Positions 25,665 through 35,646 of a DNA stretch of 64,000 nt are shown here, piece by piece. Positions within the stretch are counted from its first letter, which is position 1. Every line of letters begins with the position of its first letter. Below the pieces are notes generated by a model that saw nothing but the letters and a program-made list of their open reading frames with translations, did not search any database and had not been told where the DNA came from. Location of the stretch: the NCBI RefSeq assembly GCF_900101965.1, contig NZ_FNAP01000004.1, forward strand, positions 213,318 to 277,317, given 5' to 3'. This DNA is from Rhodospira trueperi (lineage in GTDB: Bacteria > Pseudomonadota > Alphaproteobacteria > Rhodospirillales > Rhodospirillaceae). The position numbers were made by a program, and so were the translations under genes.

Positions 25665-27830
25665 GATCTGCCCCAGTGTCTTGATCCGGGCCTTGGGGTG
25701 GATCTCGTTCTGGGACATGACCACCGTCATCGGACGGAACCGCTCCACGATGGAACGCACATAGGGGCGGATGCCGGGACTGGTCAGGAGGACCGGCGAT
25801 TCCCCCTGCATGGCGAAGCGCTCGAAGGTCTGGCGCATGGTCATGATGAATTCCTGCAGGCGCGACGGCGGGATCGACAACTGCCGTTCCTCGCCCTGCC
25901 CGACCAGGGATTCGGCGAATTCCTGTTCCCACTGCGCCGTCAGGGTGACCAGCGGTACCACGCCGTCGGCGTTCACGCTGGCGTGGCACAACTGGCGCGC
26001 CAGTCGCGTGCGGACATGCTCGGTCAGGTGCATGATGTTGCGCGTGGTGGCCGACGCCTCGCTGATCCCCTCCAGAATGGTCGGCAGATCGCGGATGGAA
26101 ACGCGCTCGTTCAGCAGGTTCTGCAGCACGCGCTGCACGCCACTGGTCGAGATTTGGTTGGGGATCAGGTCGGCGACCAGCTTCTGTTGATCCTTGTCCA
26201 ACTCGTTGAGCAGTTTCTGGGTTTCGGCGAAGGACAGCAGATCGGCCATGTTGTCCTTGACCACCTCGGTCAGGTGGGTGGTGACCACGGTGGGCGGATC
26301 CACGACCGTGTAGCCCCGGAACATGGCCTCCTCGCGGTTGGAACTGTCCGACCAGACCGCCGGCAGCCCGAAGGCGGGCTCGGTGGTCTTTTCCCCGGGC
26401 AGGGTGATGTCCTCACCGCGCGGGTCCATGACCAGCAGCATGTTCGGGCGCAGGTCCCCGCGTCCGGCCTCCACCTCCTTGACGAAGATGACGTAGCTGT
26501 TGGCGCCGAGCTGCATGTTGTCCTGGATCCGGACCGACGGCATGATGAAGCCCATTTCGATGGCCAGGGAACGGCGCAGGGCCTTGATCTGCTCGGTCAG
26601 GCGTGACGCGCCGGGGGCGTTGATCATGCTCAGTAGGCCGTAGCCCAACTCCAGGCGCACGAGATCGATTCTGAGTGCGGTGGAGATCGGCTCCTCGGCC
26701 ACGGGTGCCACAGGCGCCGGGGCCGCCTCCGCCTCCACCGCCTCGGTTCGGCGGCGTTTCCGTTGCAGGGCCAGGGCGGCTCCTCCCGCCATAAGCCCGA
26801 GCAGCGTGAACGGCAGAAACGGTGTGCCCGGCAGCAGCGCCAAGGCCATCGCCAGCACCGCGCTCATCCCCAGCGCGCTGGGATAGGCCTTGAACTGGGC
26901 CAGCAGTGTGGCTTCGGCGCTTTCCTTCAACCCGCCTTTGGCCACCATCAGACCGGCCCCGACAGAGACGATCAGGGCGGGGATCTGCGAGACCAGCCCG
27001 TCGCCGACGGTCAGGCGGGTGTAGACGTCGGCGGCCTCGCTGAAGCTCAGGCCGCCCTGCACCATACCGATGATCATGCCGCCGACGATGTTGATCAGGG
27101 TGATCAGGATGCCGGCGACGGCGTCCCCGCGCACAAACTTCGACGCACCATCCATGGCGCCGAAGAAGTCGGCCTCTTTCTGCATCTCCTCGCGCCGGTT
27201 GCGGGCCTCGTCCTCGGTGATCAGGCCGGTGGACAGGTCGGCATCAATGGCCATCTGTTTGCCCGGCATGGCATCCAGGGTGAAGCGGGCGGACACCTCG
27301 GCGATGCGCGTGGCCCCCTTGGTGATGACCATGAAGTTGACCAGCACCAGGATGGCGAACACGATCACGCCGATCACGAAATTGCCGCCCATGATGAAGC
27401 CGCCGAACGCCTGGATGACCTCTCCGGCGGCGTCGGGACCCTCATGACCGTTGGCCAGAATCAGCCGCGTCGAGGCCAGATTGAGGGACAGCCGCAACAG
27501 GGTGGCGATCAGCAGCACCATGGGGAACGAGTTGAACTCCATGGATTTGCGCACGTAGATGACGACCATCAGGATCAGGGTCGCAAAGGTCAGCGACAGC
27601 GCCAGCATGATGTCGAGCATCCAAGGCGGCATCGGCAGGATGAGCACCACCAGAATGCCGATAATGCCCAGCGCAAGCCCGATCTCGCCCTTGCTCAGAA
27701 TCGACTGAACCCGGCGAACGGCATCGCCCAGGCTGTCCGCGCCCGAGCCGCCGCCGGCCCGTCCCTGGGGAACGTCGGACTCGCCTCGGGTGGCCACCGC
27801 CTGGCCCTGTGCGCCTGATTCCTCGGCCAT
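25662..27830 (-). CDS. flhA: Flagellar biosynthesis protein FlhA (type III export gate)
   Basis: Inner-membrane export-gate subunit of the flagellar type III secretion system. 722 residues: a polar N-terminus, then about eight transmembrane helices (about 50-345) containing the conserved MPGKQMAIDADLSTGLI cytoplasmic loop (FHIPEP region), then the cytoplasmic nonameric ring domain from about 375 with NRDLPTILEGI-type text (here RDLPTILEGI). It is the last gene of the flagellar run beginning at fliF. A palindromic repeat starts right at its stop codon. Confidence 0.97.
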   Translation of the reverse strand: MAEESGAQGQAVATRGESDVPQGRAGGGSGADSLGDAVRRVQSILSKGEIGLALGIIGILVVLILPMPPWMLDIMLALSLTFATLILMVVIYVRKSMEFNSFPMVLLIATLLRLSLNLASTRLILANGHEGPDAAGEVIQAFGGFIMGGNFVIGVIVFAILVLVNFMVITKGATRIAEVSARFTLDAMPGKQMAIDADLSTGLITEDEARNRREEMQKEADFFGAMDGASKFVRGDAVAGILITLINIVGGMIIGMVQGGLSFSEAADVYTRLTVGDGLVSQIPALIVSVGAGLMVAKGGLKESAEATLLAQFKAYPSALGMSAVLAMALALLPGTPFLPFTLLGLMAGGAALALQRKRRRTEAVEAEAAPAPVAPVAEEPISTALRIDLVRLELGYGLLSMINAPGASRLTEQIKALRRSLAIEMGFIMPSVRIQDNMQLGANSYVIFVKEVEAGRGDLRPNMLLVMDPRGEDITLPGEKTTEPAFGLPAVWSDSSNREEAMFRGYTVVDPPTVVTTHLTEVVKDNMADLLSFAETQKLLNELDKDQQKLVADLIPNQISTSGVQRVLQNLLNERVSIRDLPTILEGISEASATTRNIMHLTEHVRTRLARQLCHASVNADGVVPLVTLTAQWEQEFAESLVGQGEERQLSIPPSRLQEFIMTMRQTFERFAMQGESPVLLTSPGIRPYVRSIVERFRPMTVVMSQNEIHPKARIKTLGQI

Positions 27831-27890
27831 CGCCGTTGTCTTTCCTCTTTCGTGTCGTCGGGCGGTCGCGCGCCGTCACGCGACGCCGGG

Positions 27891-29270
27891 TTACGGCGGT
27901 GCGGGGTGTCCGTTCGAGGCCTCGCCGGCAACGCCGACGCCCGGCGCGGGAACCGCGGTCCCCTCGTCGGTGTACTGGCGCAGTTTGTTGCGGAGCGTGC
28001 GGATCGAGATTCCTAGGATCGTGGCCGCATGGGTTCGGTTGCCCAGGCAATGGCGCAGGGTGTCGATGATCAGGTCCCGCTCCACATCGGCGACCGTGCG
28101 TCCCACCAAGCGGCCGGTTCCTCCGTCCTCGCTCGAAGGCCCCGGCGAACCGTCGGGTTGCGGTGGCGCGATGCCCTCGATCAGCACGGCATTCGGGCCG
28201 ATGTCGTCGCCCTGGGCCAGCAGCACGGCCCGATGCAGGGTGTTTTCCAGCTCACGCACGTTGCCCGGCCACGCATGGGCCCGCAGCATGGCCAGCGCGG
28301 CGTTCGACAGCGGACGGTCGGGCAGGGCGTTGGCCTGGGCATATTTGCGGGCGAAGTGCGTTGCCAGCATATCGATGTCGGCCGGGCGTTGCCGCAGCGG
28401 CGGCAGCACCAGGGTGATGACGTTCAGGCGGAAGAGCAGGTCTTCCCGGAAGCGCCCGGCGGCGACCTCGGCGCGCAGGTCCCGGTTGGAGGTGGCGATG
28501 ATGCGGGTATCGACCCGCACGGGCTTCTTGCCGCCGATGCGGTCGATCTCCCGCTCCTGAAGGACCCGAAGCAGCTTGGCCTGAAGGCGCGCATCCATCT
28601 CCGAGATCTCATCAAGCAGCAGGGTGCCGCTGTTGGCCTCCTCGAATTTGCCGATGCGCCGGGCCACGGCGCCGGTGAACGAACCCTTTTCGTGCCCGAA
28701 CAACTCGCTTTCCAGCAGGGCCTCGGGGATGGCGGCGCAGTTCACGGCGATGAACGGGCCGTCGGCCCGGCGGCTGCTCTTGTGCAGATGGCGGGCGATC
28801 AGTTCCTTGCCGGTGCCGGATTCGCCGGTCACCAGCACGCTGGCGTCGCTGGGCGCGACCTGATCCGCCATGGCGACCACCCGGGCCATGGCCGGATCGC
28901 GGAAGACCAGGGCATGGCGGTCCTCGGCCACGGCCTCCAGGACGGCGGCGATCAGGTCCGGGTCCGGTGGCAGGGGAATGTACTCCTTGGCGCCGGCCTT
29001 GATGGCCCGCACGGCGGCGCGGGAATCGGAGCCCACACCATAGGCCACGACCGGAACGACGATGTGTTCGGCGACCATGGAGTCGATCAGCCCGGCGACA
29101 TCGAAACGGCCGTCGATCATCACTACGTCGGCGCCGCGCCCCGCGCGCAGGGCTTCCAGGGCCGCCGGCACATCGTTCGCCTGCTCCACCTTGGCGCCCC
29201 GTTGCACGGCGATCCGCGCCGCTGCGCCGACCTGCCCTTCCATGGCGCCGATAATCAGGACGCGCATCAC
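27891..29270 (-). CDS. flbD: Sigma-54-dependent flagellar transcription regulator FlbD
   Basis: Activator of sigma-54 flagellar promoters. 459 residues. The N-terminal receiver-like region (1-115) lacks the usual acidic phosphorylation pocket, as in Caulobacter FlbD. The AAA+ domain has Walker A GESGTGKE (about 149-156), the sigma-54 contact loop GSFTGA (a variant of GAFTGA), Walker B TLLLDEISEM and the Arg-finger region. A Fis-type helix-turn-helix follows (about 395-440, ATILGISIRTLRNKL). Its position between motA and flhA inside a flagellar operon supports FlbD rather than a generic NtrC-like regulator. Confidence 0.92.
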   Translation of the reverse strand: MMRVLIIGAMEGQVGAAARIAVQRGAKVEQANDVPAALEALRAGRGADVVMIDGRFDVAGLIDSMVAEHIVVPVVAYGVGSDSRAAVRAIKAGAKEYIPLPPDPDLIAAVLEAVAEDRHALVFRDPAMARVVAMADQVAPSDASVLVTGESGTGKELIARHLHKSSRRADGPFIAVNCAAIPEALLESELFGHEKGSFTGAVARRIGKFEEANSGTLLLDEISEMDARLQAKLLRVLQEREIDRIGGKKPVRVDTRIIATSNRDLRAEVAAGRFREDLLFRLNVITLVLPPLRQRPADIDMLATHFARKYAQANALPDRPLSNAALAMLRAHAWPGNVRELENTLHRAVLLAQGDDIGPNAVLIEGIAPPQPDGSPGPSSEDGGTGRLVGRTVADVERDLIIDTLRHCLGNRTHAATILGISIRTLRNKLRQYTDEGTAVPAPGVGVAGEASNGHPAPP

Positions 29271-29327
29271 GGAGCCTCCCCGGAAGCCGGGTGGCGGCGT
29301 ATGGAAGACAGGGGTTTGCGGTTCCTG

Positions 29328-30167
29328 TCAGACATGGAGGCGGCGCACTCGCTGATGGGGCGGCAGAACGCTGTTGAGCAGCATTTCCAGCCGCCGTGGG
29401 TTTTCCTTGCGGGCAATGGACAGAACGCCCACCACGTAGAGGTGGTTGACGAGGTGTTCCTCGGTGGCGTTGCGCTCCAGTTTGCTGGCCAGGGGAGAAA
29501 ACACGACGTTAGACAGGATGGCGCCGTAGAACGTCGTCAGCAGGGCCACGGCCATGCTGGGGCCGATGCGCTCGGGATCATCGAGGTTGCCCAGCATCTG
29601 GACCAGCCCCACCAGGGTGCCGATCAGTCCCATGGCCGGAGAGACCTCGGCAGCCCGGCGCAACACCCCGACCCCGCGTCCGTGGCGGGCCGCCGTGGCG
29701 TCCATTTCCTGTCGCAGCATGGCCTCGACCTCGTCCTCGGCCACGCCGTCGATCACCAGTCCCAGGCCCTTGTACAGAAACGGCTCGTCGGCGGTGCTCT
29801 CCAGGGGCGCTCCCTGCAGCTTCAACAGTCCCCGCGCGCGCGCCAGTTCCGCCAGATCGATCAGGCGCTCGGCCGCGTCGCCCGGATCAATGCGTGGGTG
29901 CAGCACGGTACGCGGCAGGACGGAGAGGGTCGCCGACACCTCGTTGAAGGTGAACGAGGCCAGCGTGACCGATCCGGTGCCCAGGATCACGATCAGGATG
30001 GCCGGAAGATCGACGAAGGACCCGGGGGAGCCGCCCAGCAGCATGGCCAGGGCGATCAGGGCCAGCGCGCCGCCGATGCCGATGACGGTCGCCAAGTCCA
30101 CGCCGGCGTAATCATTGCCGGCATCATCGGCGCGGGTGCGTCCGTACAGGGAGCCGCTGTCGGCCAT
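29328..30167 (-). CDS. motA: Flagellar motor stator protein, MotA/PomA family
   Basis: Ion-channel stator subunit of 279 residues. Four membrane segments are visible (about 24-45, 55-75, 173-195, 205-225). The segment SPAMGLIGTLVGLVQML carries the conserved proline that couples ion flow to the rotor. The cytoplasmic loop between helices 2 and 3 is charged, as in MotA. No motB is next to it; it lies 6 bp after fliN and ahead of flbD, the usual Rhodospirillales arrangement. The N-terminal polar 20 residues are longer than in E. coli MotA and closer to PomA-type proteins. Confidence 0.9.
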   Translation of the reverse strand: MADSGSLYGRTRADDAGNDYAGVDLATVIGIGGALALIALAMLLGGSPGSFVDLPAILIVILGTGSVTLASFTFNEVSATLSVLPRTVLHPRIDPGDAAERLIDLAELARARGLLKLQGAPLESTADEPFLYKGLGLVIDGVAEDEVEAMLRQEMDATAARHGRGVGVLRRAAEVSPAMGLIGTLVGLVQMLGNLDDPERIGPSMAVALLTTFYGAILSNVVFSPLASKLERNATEEHLVNHLYVVGVLSIARKENPRRLEMLLNSVLPPHQRVRRLHV

Positions 30168-30173
30168 CGGGTC

Positions 30174-30539
30174 TCAGCTCCGATCCGTTTTGATGATCTC
30201 GGTCATGGTCACGCCGAGGCGTTCCTCAACGACCACCACCTCGCCGCGCGCGACCAGCCGGTTGTTGACGTAGATGTCGATGGCCTCGCCGACCTTGCGG
30301 TCGAGTTCGACGACGGCGCCCCGACCCAGCTTCAGCAACTGATTGACCTGCATGTGCGACTTGCCGAGCACCGCCGAGACCTGGACCGGAATGTCATAGA
30401 CCGCCTCCAGGTCGGACGCCGAGCGGGGCCGATCCGGGACATGGGTGGGGGGGTCCTCGCCCATGTCGCCGCCTTCGCCTTCGGCGGACCGTTTCGCCTC
30501 GTCAAGTTCGTCAAGATTGAAGTCCGTCTCGTCGGCCAT
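30174..30539 (-). CDS. fliN: Flagellar motor switch protein FliN
   Basis: C-ring component of 121 residues. The first 45 residues are acidic and variable; the C-terminal SpoA/FliN domain has YDIPVQVSAVLGKSHMQVNQLLKLGRG and then LVARGEVVVVEERLGVTMTEII, both diagnostic. It sits 15 bp after fliH and 6 bp before motA, indicating one transcript. Confidence 0.96.
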   Translation of the reverse strand: MADETDFNLDELDEAKRSAEGEGGDMGEDPPTHVPDRPRSASDLEAVYDIPVQVSAVLGKSHMQVNQLLKLGRGAVVELDRKVGEAIDIYVNNRLVARGEVVVVEERLGVTMTEIIKTDRS

Positions 30540-30554
30540 GATGTCGTGATCTCC

Positions 30555-31784
30555 CTATGGACGGCTGGGCCGGTCGTCCCCGAGCGGGCTGTCGGAGGGC
30601 GTCGGGGGGACCTCCGGTGCATTCTGGTCCGCATGCCCATCCGGTTCCGGGTCTGTCATTGAAAGGGCGGTCTTCGGTTCCACGCCCGCATCCTCTTCGA
30701 TCTCTGGTTCGAACGCGGGTTCGGAGTCCGCCGCGTCCACCTCCAGTTCCGATTCCGGTTCCGGTTCCGGTTCGATTTCGGTTTCGGGGTCCGGGTCCGC
30801 TGTCGCGTCCGTTTCAGGCTCGGGCTCGGGCTCCGGCTCCGGCTCGGTTTCGGGGTCCGGGTCCGGGTCCGCTGTCACGTCCGTTTCAGGCTCGGGCTCC
30901 GGCTCCGGCTCGGGCTCCGGCTCGGTTTCGGGGTCCGGGTCCGCTGTCACGTCCGTTTCAGGCTCGGGCTCCGGCTCGGGTTCGGGCTCCGGCTCGGGTT
31001 CGGGCTCCGGCTCGGGTTCGGGCTCCGGCTCTGGCTCGGGGGGCACGGGTTCTTTCAATTGGCGTTCCACCGCCGCCTCGATTTCTGACCACAGCCGGGC
31101 CGTGTCCCGCTCGATCCCGCCGTCTCCCCATTCGACGCGACAGTCGGCGGGTTCTAGCGTCGGATCGGCTCGCACCATGATGCGCCCTTCGTACCCCGTG
31201 GTGGTCTCCAGGTCGCGGACCGCCTCGCGCACGGTGTCTGTGACCGCATCATGGACCCGGATGACCAGACGCGGGCGGTCGATGAGATCAGGCAGGATAC
31301 TGCTGACCAGACCGGCGATCTCGTCGGCTGCCGCCGCATCCATGGTTCTTGGGAACAGCCGCCGGGTGATGACCACGGCCAAGCGGATGGCCTCCTGTTC
31401 CATGGCGTCGTAGTACGCCAGGAGAGTTTGGTCCGCGCGGTCGACGGCATCGGCGATGGTCTTCAGCGCCGTGGCCTGGAGGTGCTCGTCCGCCTTGGCG
31501 GCTTCTTCCTGAGCCTCGGCGTGGCCCCGGATGTAGCCCTCTTCCCGCGCCGCCTCCAGTTGGGCGGCCGTGTAAAGGTCCGGCGGAGGGACCGTGGGCT
31601 GGGCGGCGGCCCGTCGGCGCCGGTCCAGACCGGCAAAGGTCTCGGCTTCGCTGTCGCTGTCGCTGTTGGCGGCCTGCGGTACCTCTTCGCCGACATCGCG
31701 CGACGGTGCGGCCGCCGCGTTCACGCGTGCGCGGCCCGGGTCGTCAAAGGAGCGGTCGAAAAGGAATTTCTCCACCGAGACCAT
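30555..31784 (-). CDS. fliH: FliH-like flagellar assembly protein with a long Pro-Glu repeat tail
   Basis: Probable FliH, the regulator of the FliI export ATPase. Residues 1-235 fit the family: an N-terminal [13 protein letters not shown] start, a charged coiled-coil stretch (about 75-115) and a C-terminal domain with VITRRLFP and [23 protein letters not shown], the FliH/HrpE hallmark. From about residue 245 to 345 the protein becomes (Pro-Glu)n broken by a repeated [12 protein letters not shown] unit (three copies), then an acidic tail to 409. Ordinary FliH proteins end soon after the conserved domain, so the tail is an accretion. Position between fliG and fliN supports the call. Confidence 0.88.
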   Translation of the reverse strand: MVSVEKFLFDRSFDDPGRARVNAAAAPSRDVGEEVPQAANSDSDSEAETFAGLDRRRRAAAQPTVPPPDLYTAAQLEAAREEGYIRGHAEAQEEAAKADEHLQATALKTIADAVDRADQTLLAYYDAMEQEAIRLAVVITRRLFPRTMDAAAADEIAGLVSSILPDLIDRPRLVIRVHDAVTDTVREAVRDLETTTGYEGRIMVRADPTLEPADCRVEWGDGGIERDTARLWSEIEAAVERQLKEPVPPEPEPEPEPEPEPEPEPEPEPEPEPEPETDVTADPDPETEPEPEPEPEPEPETDVTADPDPDPETEPEPEPEPEPETDATADPDPETEIEPEPEPESELEVDAADSEPAFEPEIEEDAGVEPKTALSMTDPEPDGHADQNAPEVPPTPSDSPLGDDRPSRP

Positions 31785-31932
31785 GAACTGGCGGCTCCAT
31801 CAGGGGCTGGGTCTCCGCGCCGCGACGGAGGGGGCTTGAGATTTGCGGCACCAGCCCCCTTCTTCCCCGGCCTCCCGAACGGGACCCCGAAGCGGGCCAG
31901 GTGGGGCGGCGGGCTGGCGGGGGCGTCAACGC

Positions 31933-32952
31933 TCAGTACACCAGTTCGTCGTCTTCCTTGCCTTCGGAGATGACGATCTGGCCGGTGTTGGCCAGTTCCT
32001 TGGCCAGGGTGACGATGGAATTCTGGGCCTCGTCGACCTCGCGCACGCGCACCGGCCCCATGGCCTCCATGTCCTCGCGCAGCATCTTGCCGGCGCGCTC
32101 CGACATGTTCTTGAAGAACAGGTCCTTGACGGTGTCCGAGGCGCCTTTCAGGGCGAGGCCCAACTTGTCCTTCTCCACATGGCGCAGCAGGACCTGCACA
32201 CCCTGAGCATCGAGCCGCACCAGATCCTCGAAAGTGAACATGAGCTGCTTGATGCGCTCGGCGGACTCGCGGTTGCGTTCCTCCAGCGCGGTGACAAAGC
32301 GATTTTCGGTGTTGCGGTCGAGGCTGTTGAAGATCTCGGCCATCATTTCGTGCGCGTCGCGGCGCGCCGTGCGGGCCAGGTTGGACATGAATTCCGTCCT
32401 CAGGGTCTTTTCCACGCCGTCCAGCACCTCTTTCTGCACCGCTTCCATGTGCAGCATGCGCATCACCACTTCCATGGCGAAGTTCTCGGGCAGCAACGCC
32501 ATGACGCGCGCGGCATGATCAGGCTTGATCTTGGAGAGCACCACGGCGACCGTCTGCGGATACTCGTTCTTGAGGTAGTTCGCCAGCACCTGCTCGCTGA
32601 CATTGCCCAGCTTGTCCCACATGGTGCGACCGGCGGGACCACGGATTTCCTCCATGATCAGTTCGACGCGGTCCTTGGGCAGCGCGCGGCCCAGCAGGCG
32701 CTCGGTGGTATCGAAAGAGCCGACCAGGGAGCCGGTGTTGGAAATGGCGTCGGCGAATTCCACGAACAGGCGCTCGACCAGGGTCGAGTTGATGGTGCCC
32801 AGGGAGGACATCACCTGCGACAACTCGCGGATTTCCTCGTCGTCCATCAAGGCGAACAACTTCGCGGAATGATCCTCGCCCAGCGACAGCATCATGATGC
32901 CGGCTTTCTGAGGGCCTGTGAGGCTGCGATAATCTTCCTTGACACGCGCCAC
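31933..32952 (-). CDS. fliG: Flagellar motor switch protein FliG
   Basis: Rotor protein that receives torque from the stator. 339 residues in three domains. The N-terminal MS-ring-binding part begins [17 protein letters not shown]. The middle domain contains the EHPQ-like motif, here [12 protein letters not shown]. The C-terminal domain has the charged torque helix in [26 protein letters not shown]. It lies 30 bp after fliF and is followed by a 148-bp gap before fliH. Confidence 0.97.
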   Translation of the reverse strand: MARVKEDYRSLTGPQKAGIMMLSLGEDHSAKLFALMDDEEIRELSQVMSSLGTINSTLVERLFVEFADAISNTGSLVGSFDTTERLLGRALPKDRVELIMEEIRGPAGRTMWDKLGNVSEQVLANYLKNEYPQTVAVVLSKIKPDHAARVMALLPENFAMEVVMRMLHMEAVQKEVLDGVEKTLRTEFMSNLARTARRDAHEMMAEIFNSLDRNTENRFVTALEERNRESAERIKQLMFTFEDLVRLDAQGVQVLLRHVEKDKLGLALKGASDTVKDLFFKNMSERAGKMLREDMEAMGPVRVREVDEAQNSIVTLAKELANTGQIVISEGKEDDELVY

Positions 32953-32982
32953 GGTCGAGTCTCCGTGCTGAACCGTCTAAGC

Positions 32983-34635
32983 CTAGCTTTCCTGATACAT
33001 CCAGTTGCGGATGATGCTCAGGGCCTCTTCCGGATGCTTGTCCACAATCTCGCCAATCTTGCGCAAACTGGACGCCTTTACCCGGCCCTCGACTTTTTCG
33101 ATGTCGATCAGTTCGTCGGGATCGTCGAATTCGTCGTCGCCCAGCCCGATCGGCACCGGCGCGGTGGCCGGTCCCGGAAGCTGCGGGGCCCCCGCCGCCT
33201 CGGCCGACAGAAGACCCGTTGCGCCGCCATCGGCCCCGGACGGCAGGCTCTCGAAGGCCCGCGTGACCAGGGGACGGACCACCAGAAGGATGACCAGGAT
33301 GGCGACGATGGCCACGCCCAGCCCCTCCGCCATGCGCATGATCTCGTCCTTGGTGAAGCCCATGAACATCCAGGGCTCTTCCTCGGCGAACAGGGCGTCG
33401 AGATCGGCGAAGCGCATGTTGAGGACCTCGATCTGGTCCCCCCGCGCGGCGTCGTACCCGACGGCGGACTGCACCAGGGCCGTGATCTGCTCCATTTCCT
33501 CTGCGGAACGCGCCTCGTACGTCGCCTCGCCGTCGGGGCCGGTGCCCCGGATGCCGTCCACCAACACGGCCACGCTGAGGCGGCCGATCATGCCGGCTTC
33601 GCGGACTTGGTTGGTCACCCGGCGGGAAATCTCGTAGTTGACCGTCTCCTCGGTGCGGTTCTCGCTGGTGGTCGCGGTGGCGGAGCCTCCGGTTTCCTGC
33701 AAATCGGCGTCCGGCAGATTGGTGCCCACCGAAACGGGCGGCGGTTCGGAGTCGCTGCTCTCGAAGACCTCCTCGACCGTGACCGTGGAGCGGGCCACCT
33801 GTTGGTCGGGATCATAGATCTCCTCGTTGGTGACCACCCGGTCGAAGTTCATGTCGGCATGGACCTCGGCGCGCACGGTGTCGGGCCCCAGGGTTCGGGT
33901 CAGGAGCCCCTCGATCGAGCGCGCCAGCCGCTGTTCCTGGGTGCGCCGGGCCTCCTCGCGCGTCAGGGCGGCGAGGCTGCCATCCTCGTCCATGCCCCGG
34001 GTCAGCATATTGCCCCGTTCGTCGATGATCGAAACGCGCTGCGTGCTCATTCTCGGGACCGCAGCCGCGATCAGGTTCTGGATCGCGACCACCTGACCGG
34101 CATCCAATTGGGCGCGACCGGTGGCGACCATGACCGACGCGGACGGCTCATTGGTCTCGCGCGAGAACACCTCGCGTTTGGGCAGCACGAGGTGAACACG
34201 CGCGGTGCGTACGCCCTCGATGGAGCTGATGGTGCGTGCCAGTTCGCCTTCGAGGGCGCGCACCAGATTGATGTTCTGGATGAAATTGGTGGTGCCCAGG
34301 ATGCTGGATTCGTCGAAGACTTCATAGCCCACCGTCGCGCCGCCGCCGGCCGCCAGTTCGGCCGTCTGCAACCGCATGCGGTCACGCTGATCGGCCGGCA
34401 CAAGAATCTCGGTGCCGTTTGCCGCCAGTTGATACGGGATATTCTGCTCTTCCAGGCTCTGCACGATGGCCCGGGCCTCGTCCTGTTCCAGGCCGCCGTA
34501 AAGCAACTCGAACTGCGGCGCGGCGAAGCGGGTGATGAAGAAAATGACGAGGCCGATCAGGGCCACGGCCACGCCGGCCATGGCGGCCAGACGCGCGGGG
34601 CCGAGATTGCGAAGCTGGTCCATGAAGCCACTCAA
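32983..34635 (-). CDS. fliF: Flagellar MS-ring protein FliF
   Basis: Membrane-anchored scaffold of the basal body, 550 residues. One transmembrane helix near residues 16-36 and another at about 425-446 (GVAIVAILVILLVV) flank the periplasmic ring-building domains. Ring motifs include LLYGGLEQDEARAIVQSLEEQNIPY, SVMVATGRAQLDAGQVVAIQNLIAAAVP and LTRTLGPDTVRAEVHADMNFDR. The acidic C-terminal segment binds FliG. It is the first gene of the flagellar run; the 273 bp to the divergent sirtuin gene should hold its promoter, though I find no clear sigma-54 site. Confidence 0.97.
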   Translation of the reverse strand: MSGFMDQLRNLGPARLAAMAGVAVALIGLVIFFITRFAAPQFELLYGGLEQDEARAIVQSLEEQNIPYQLAANGTEILVPADQRDRMRLQTAELAAGGGATVGYEVFDESSILGTTNFIQNINLVRALEGELARTISSIEGVRTARVHLVLPKREVFSRETNEPSASVMVATGRAQLDAGQVVAIQNLIAAAVPRMSTQRVSIIDERGNMLTRGMDEDGSLAALTREEARRTQEQRLARSIEGLLTRTLGPDTVRAEVHADMNFDRVVTNEEIYDPDQQVARSTVTVEEVFESSDSEPPPVSVGTNLPDADLQETGGSATATTSENRTEETVNYEISRRVTNQVREAGMIGRLSVAVLVDGIRGTGPDGEATYEARSAEEMEQITALVQSAVGYDAARGDQIEVLNMRFADLDALFAEEEPWMFMGFTKDEIMRMAEGLGVAIVAILVILLVVRPLVTRAFESLPSGADGGATGLLSAEAAGAPQLPGPATAPVPIGLGDDEFDDPDELIDIEKVEGRVKASSLRKIGEIVDKHPEEALSIIRNWMYQES

Positions 34636-34908
34636 GGCATGGCCCTCTGATCAGACGGTTCGGGTGTGAAACCGCGTAGGGTGATCGAAGCGGGCGCGGG
34701 GCGGAGTCCGTTCCGATCTTCCGCGGGGGCGCGATGCCGTGTCGCCGAACCTTGGAGACCGCCCTGACCCACGCTCAGGCTAGCCGTGCGCGGTTAAAGA
34801 ACTCCTTAACAGTAGGCAGATCTTGCCGCATGCCGGGGTTCCCCTCGATTCGTCCGTGTCCTCGTGATACTGAGTTCGGCGACAGCCACAGCGCAGGGAG
34901 GCCCCGCC

Positions 34909-35640
34909 ATGTCCGCCCGCACAGGTCCGATCGTCATTCTGACCGGCGCCGGTATTTCCAAGGAATCCGGCCTGGACACCTTCCGCTGCGCCGGCGGCAT
35001 CTGGTCTCAGGTGCGCCTGGAGGATGTGGCGACACCGGAGGGGTTCATGCGAGATCCCGACCGCGTGCAGGCGTTCTACAACGACCGTCGGCGCGGCTTG
35101 CTGACCGACAACATCCGACCCAATGCCGCGCACGAGGCTCTGGCCCGGCTGGAATGTGAATGGGACGATGAGGTGTTCCTGGTCACCCAGAACATCGACG
35201 ACCTGCACGACCGGGCGGGCTCTTCCAACCTGCTGCACATGCACGGGGAATTGCTGAAGGTCCGCTGCGAGGTCTGCCACGGCGTCCACGAGTGGCGTAC
35301 CGACCTGGGCACCGGCGAGGACACCTGCCCGGCCTGCGGCGCGCTGGGCCGGTTGCGTCCGCATGTCGTCTGGTTCGGCGAGATCCCGCTCGGCATGGAC
35401 CGGATCGCCGATGCGCTGGAGCGCTGCGCGCTGTTCATGTCGGTGGGCACGAGCGGGACGGTCTACCCGGCCGCCGGCTTCGTCGCCGAGGTCACCCGCG
35501 TCGGCCGCGCCCACACCGTGGAACTGAACATGGAGGCCAGCAACGGCGCCTCGCTGTTCCGCGAGGTCCTCCAGGGACCGGCCACCGAGCTTGTGCCGGC
35601 CTACGTGGACCGGCTGCTGGCCGAGGGGATTCCGGGGTAG
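34909..35640 (+). CDS. cobB: CobB-type NAD-dependent protein deacylase (sirtuin, class III)
   Basis: Removes acetyl or short acid acyl groups from lysines using NAD. From the ATG at 34909 (GGGAGG at 34896-34901) the protein has 243 residues. NAD-binding GAGISKESGLDTFR begins at 13, catalytic His112 is in MHGE, and a zinc site is formed by Cys120/Cys123 and Cys140/Cys143. Tyr57 and Arg60 in FYNDRR match the YxxR pair that lets SIRT5-like sirtuins accept succinyl or malonyl lysine, so desuccinylase activity is predicted. It is followed 6 bp later by a UDG-like gene. Confidence 0.95.
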   Translation: MSARTGPIVILTGAGISKESGLDTFRCAGGIWSQVRLEDVATPEGFMRDPDRVQAFYNDRRRGLLTDNIRPNAAHEALARLECEWDDEVFLVTQNIDDLHDRAGSSNLLHMHGELLKVRCEVCHGVHEWRTDLGTGEDTCPACGALGRLRPHVVWFGEIPLGMDRIADALERCALFMSVGTSGTVYPAAGFVAEVTRVGRAHTVELNMEASNGASLFREVLQGPATELVPAYVDRLLAEGIPG

Positions 35641-35646
35641 TCACCC

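Noticed and set aside
28029..30662. Very long plus-strand frame (877 codons) across flbD, motA and fliN
   Set aside because: It is a high-GC shadow of three well-supported minus-strand genes and has no recognisable domain.
30557..31180. Plus-strand frame rich in Arg/Ala/Pro opposite the FliH tail
   Set aside because: Low-complexity antisense of the Pro-Glu repeat; the composition follows from the repeat itself.
34636..34908. Sigma-54 (TGGCAC-N5-TTGC) promoter ahead of fliF
   Set aside because: Expected because flbD is in the operon, but no GG-N10-GC match with good context was found on the minus strand. A short palindrome (GGTTAAAGAACTCCTTAAC, 34792-34810) is the only notable site and is too weak to call.
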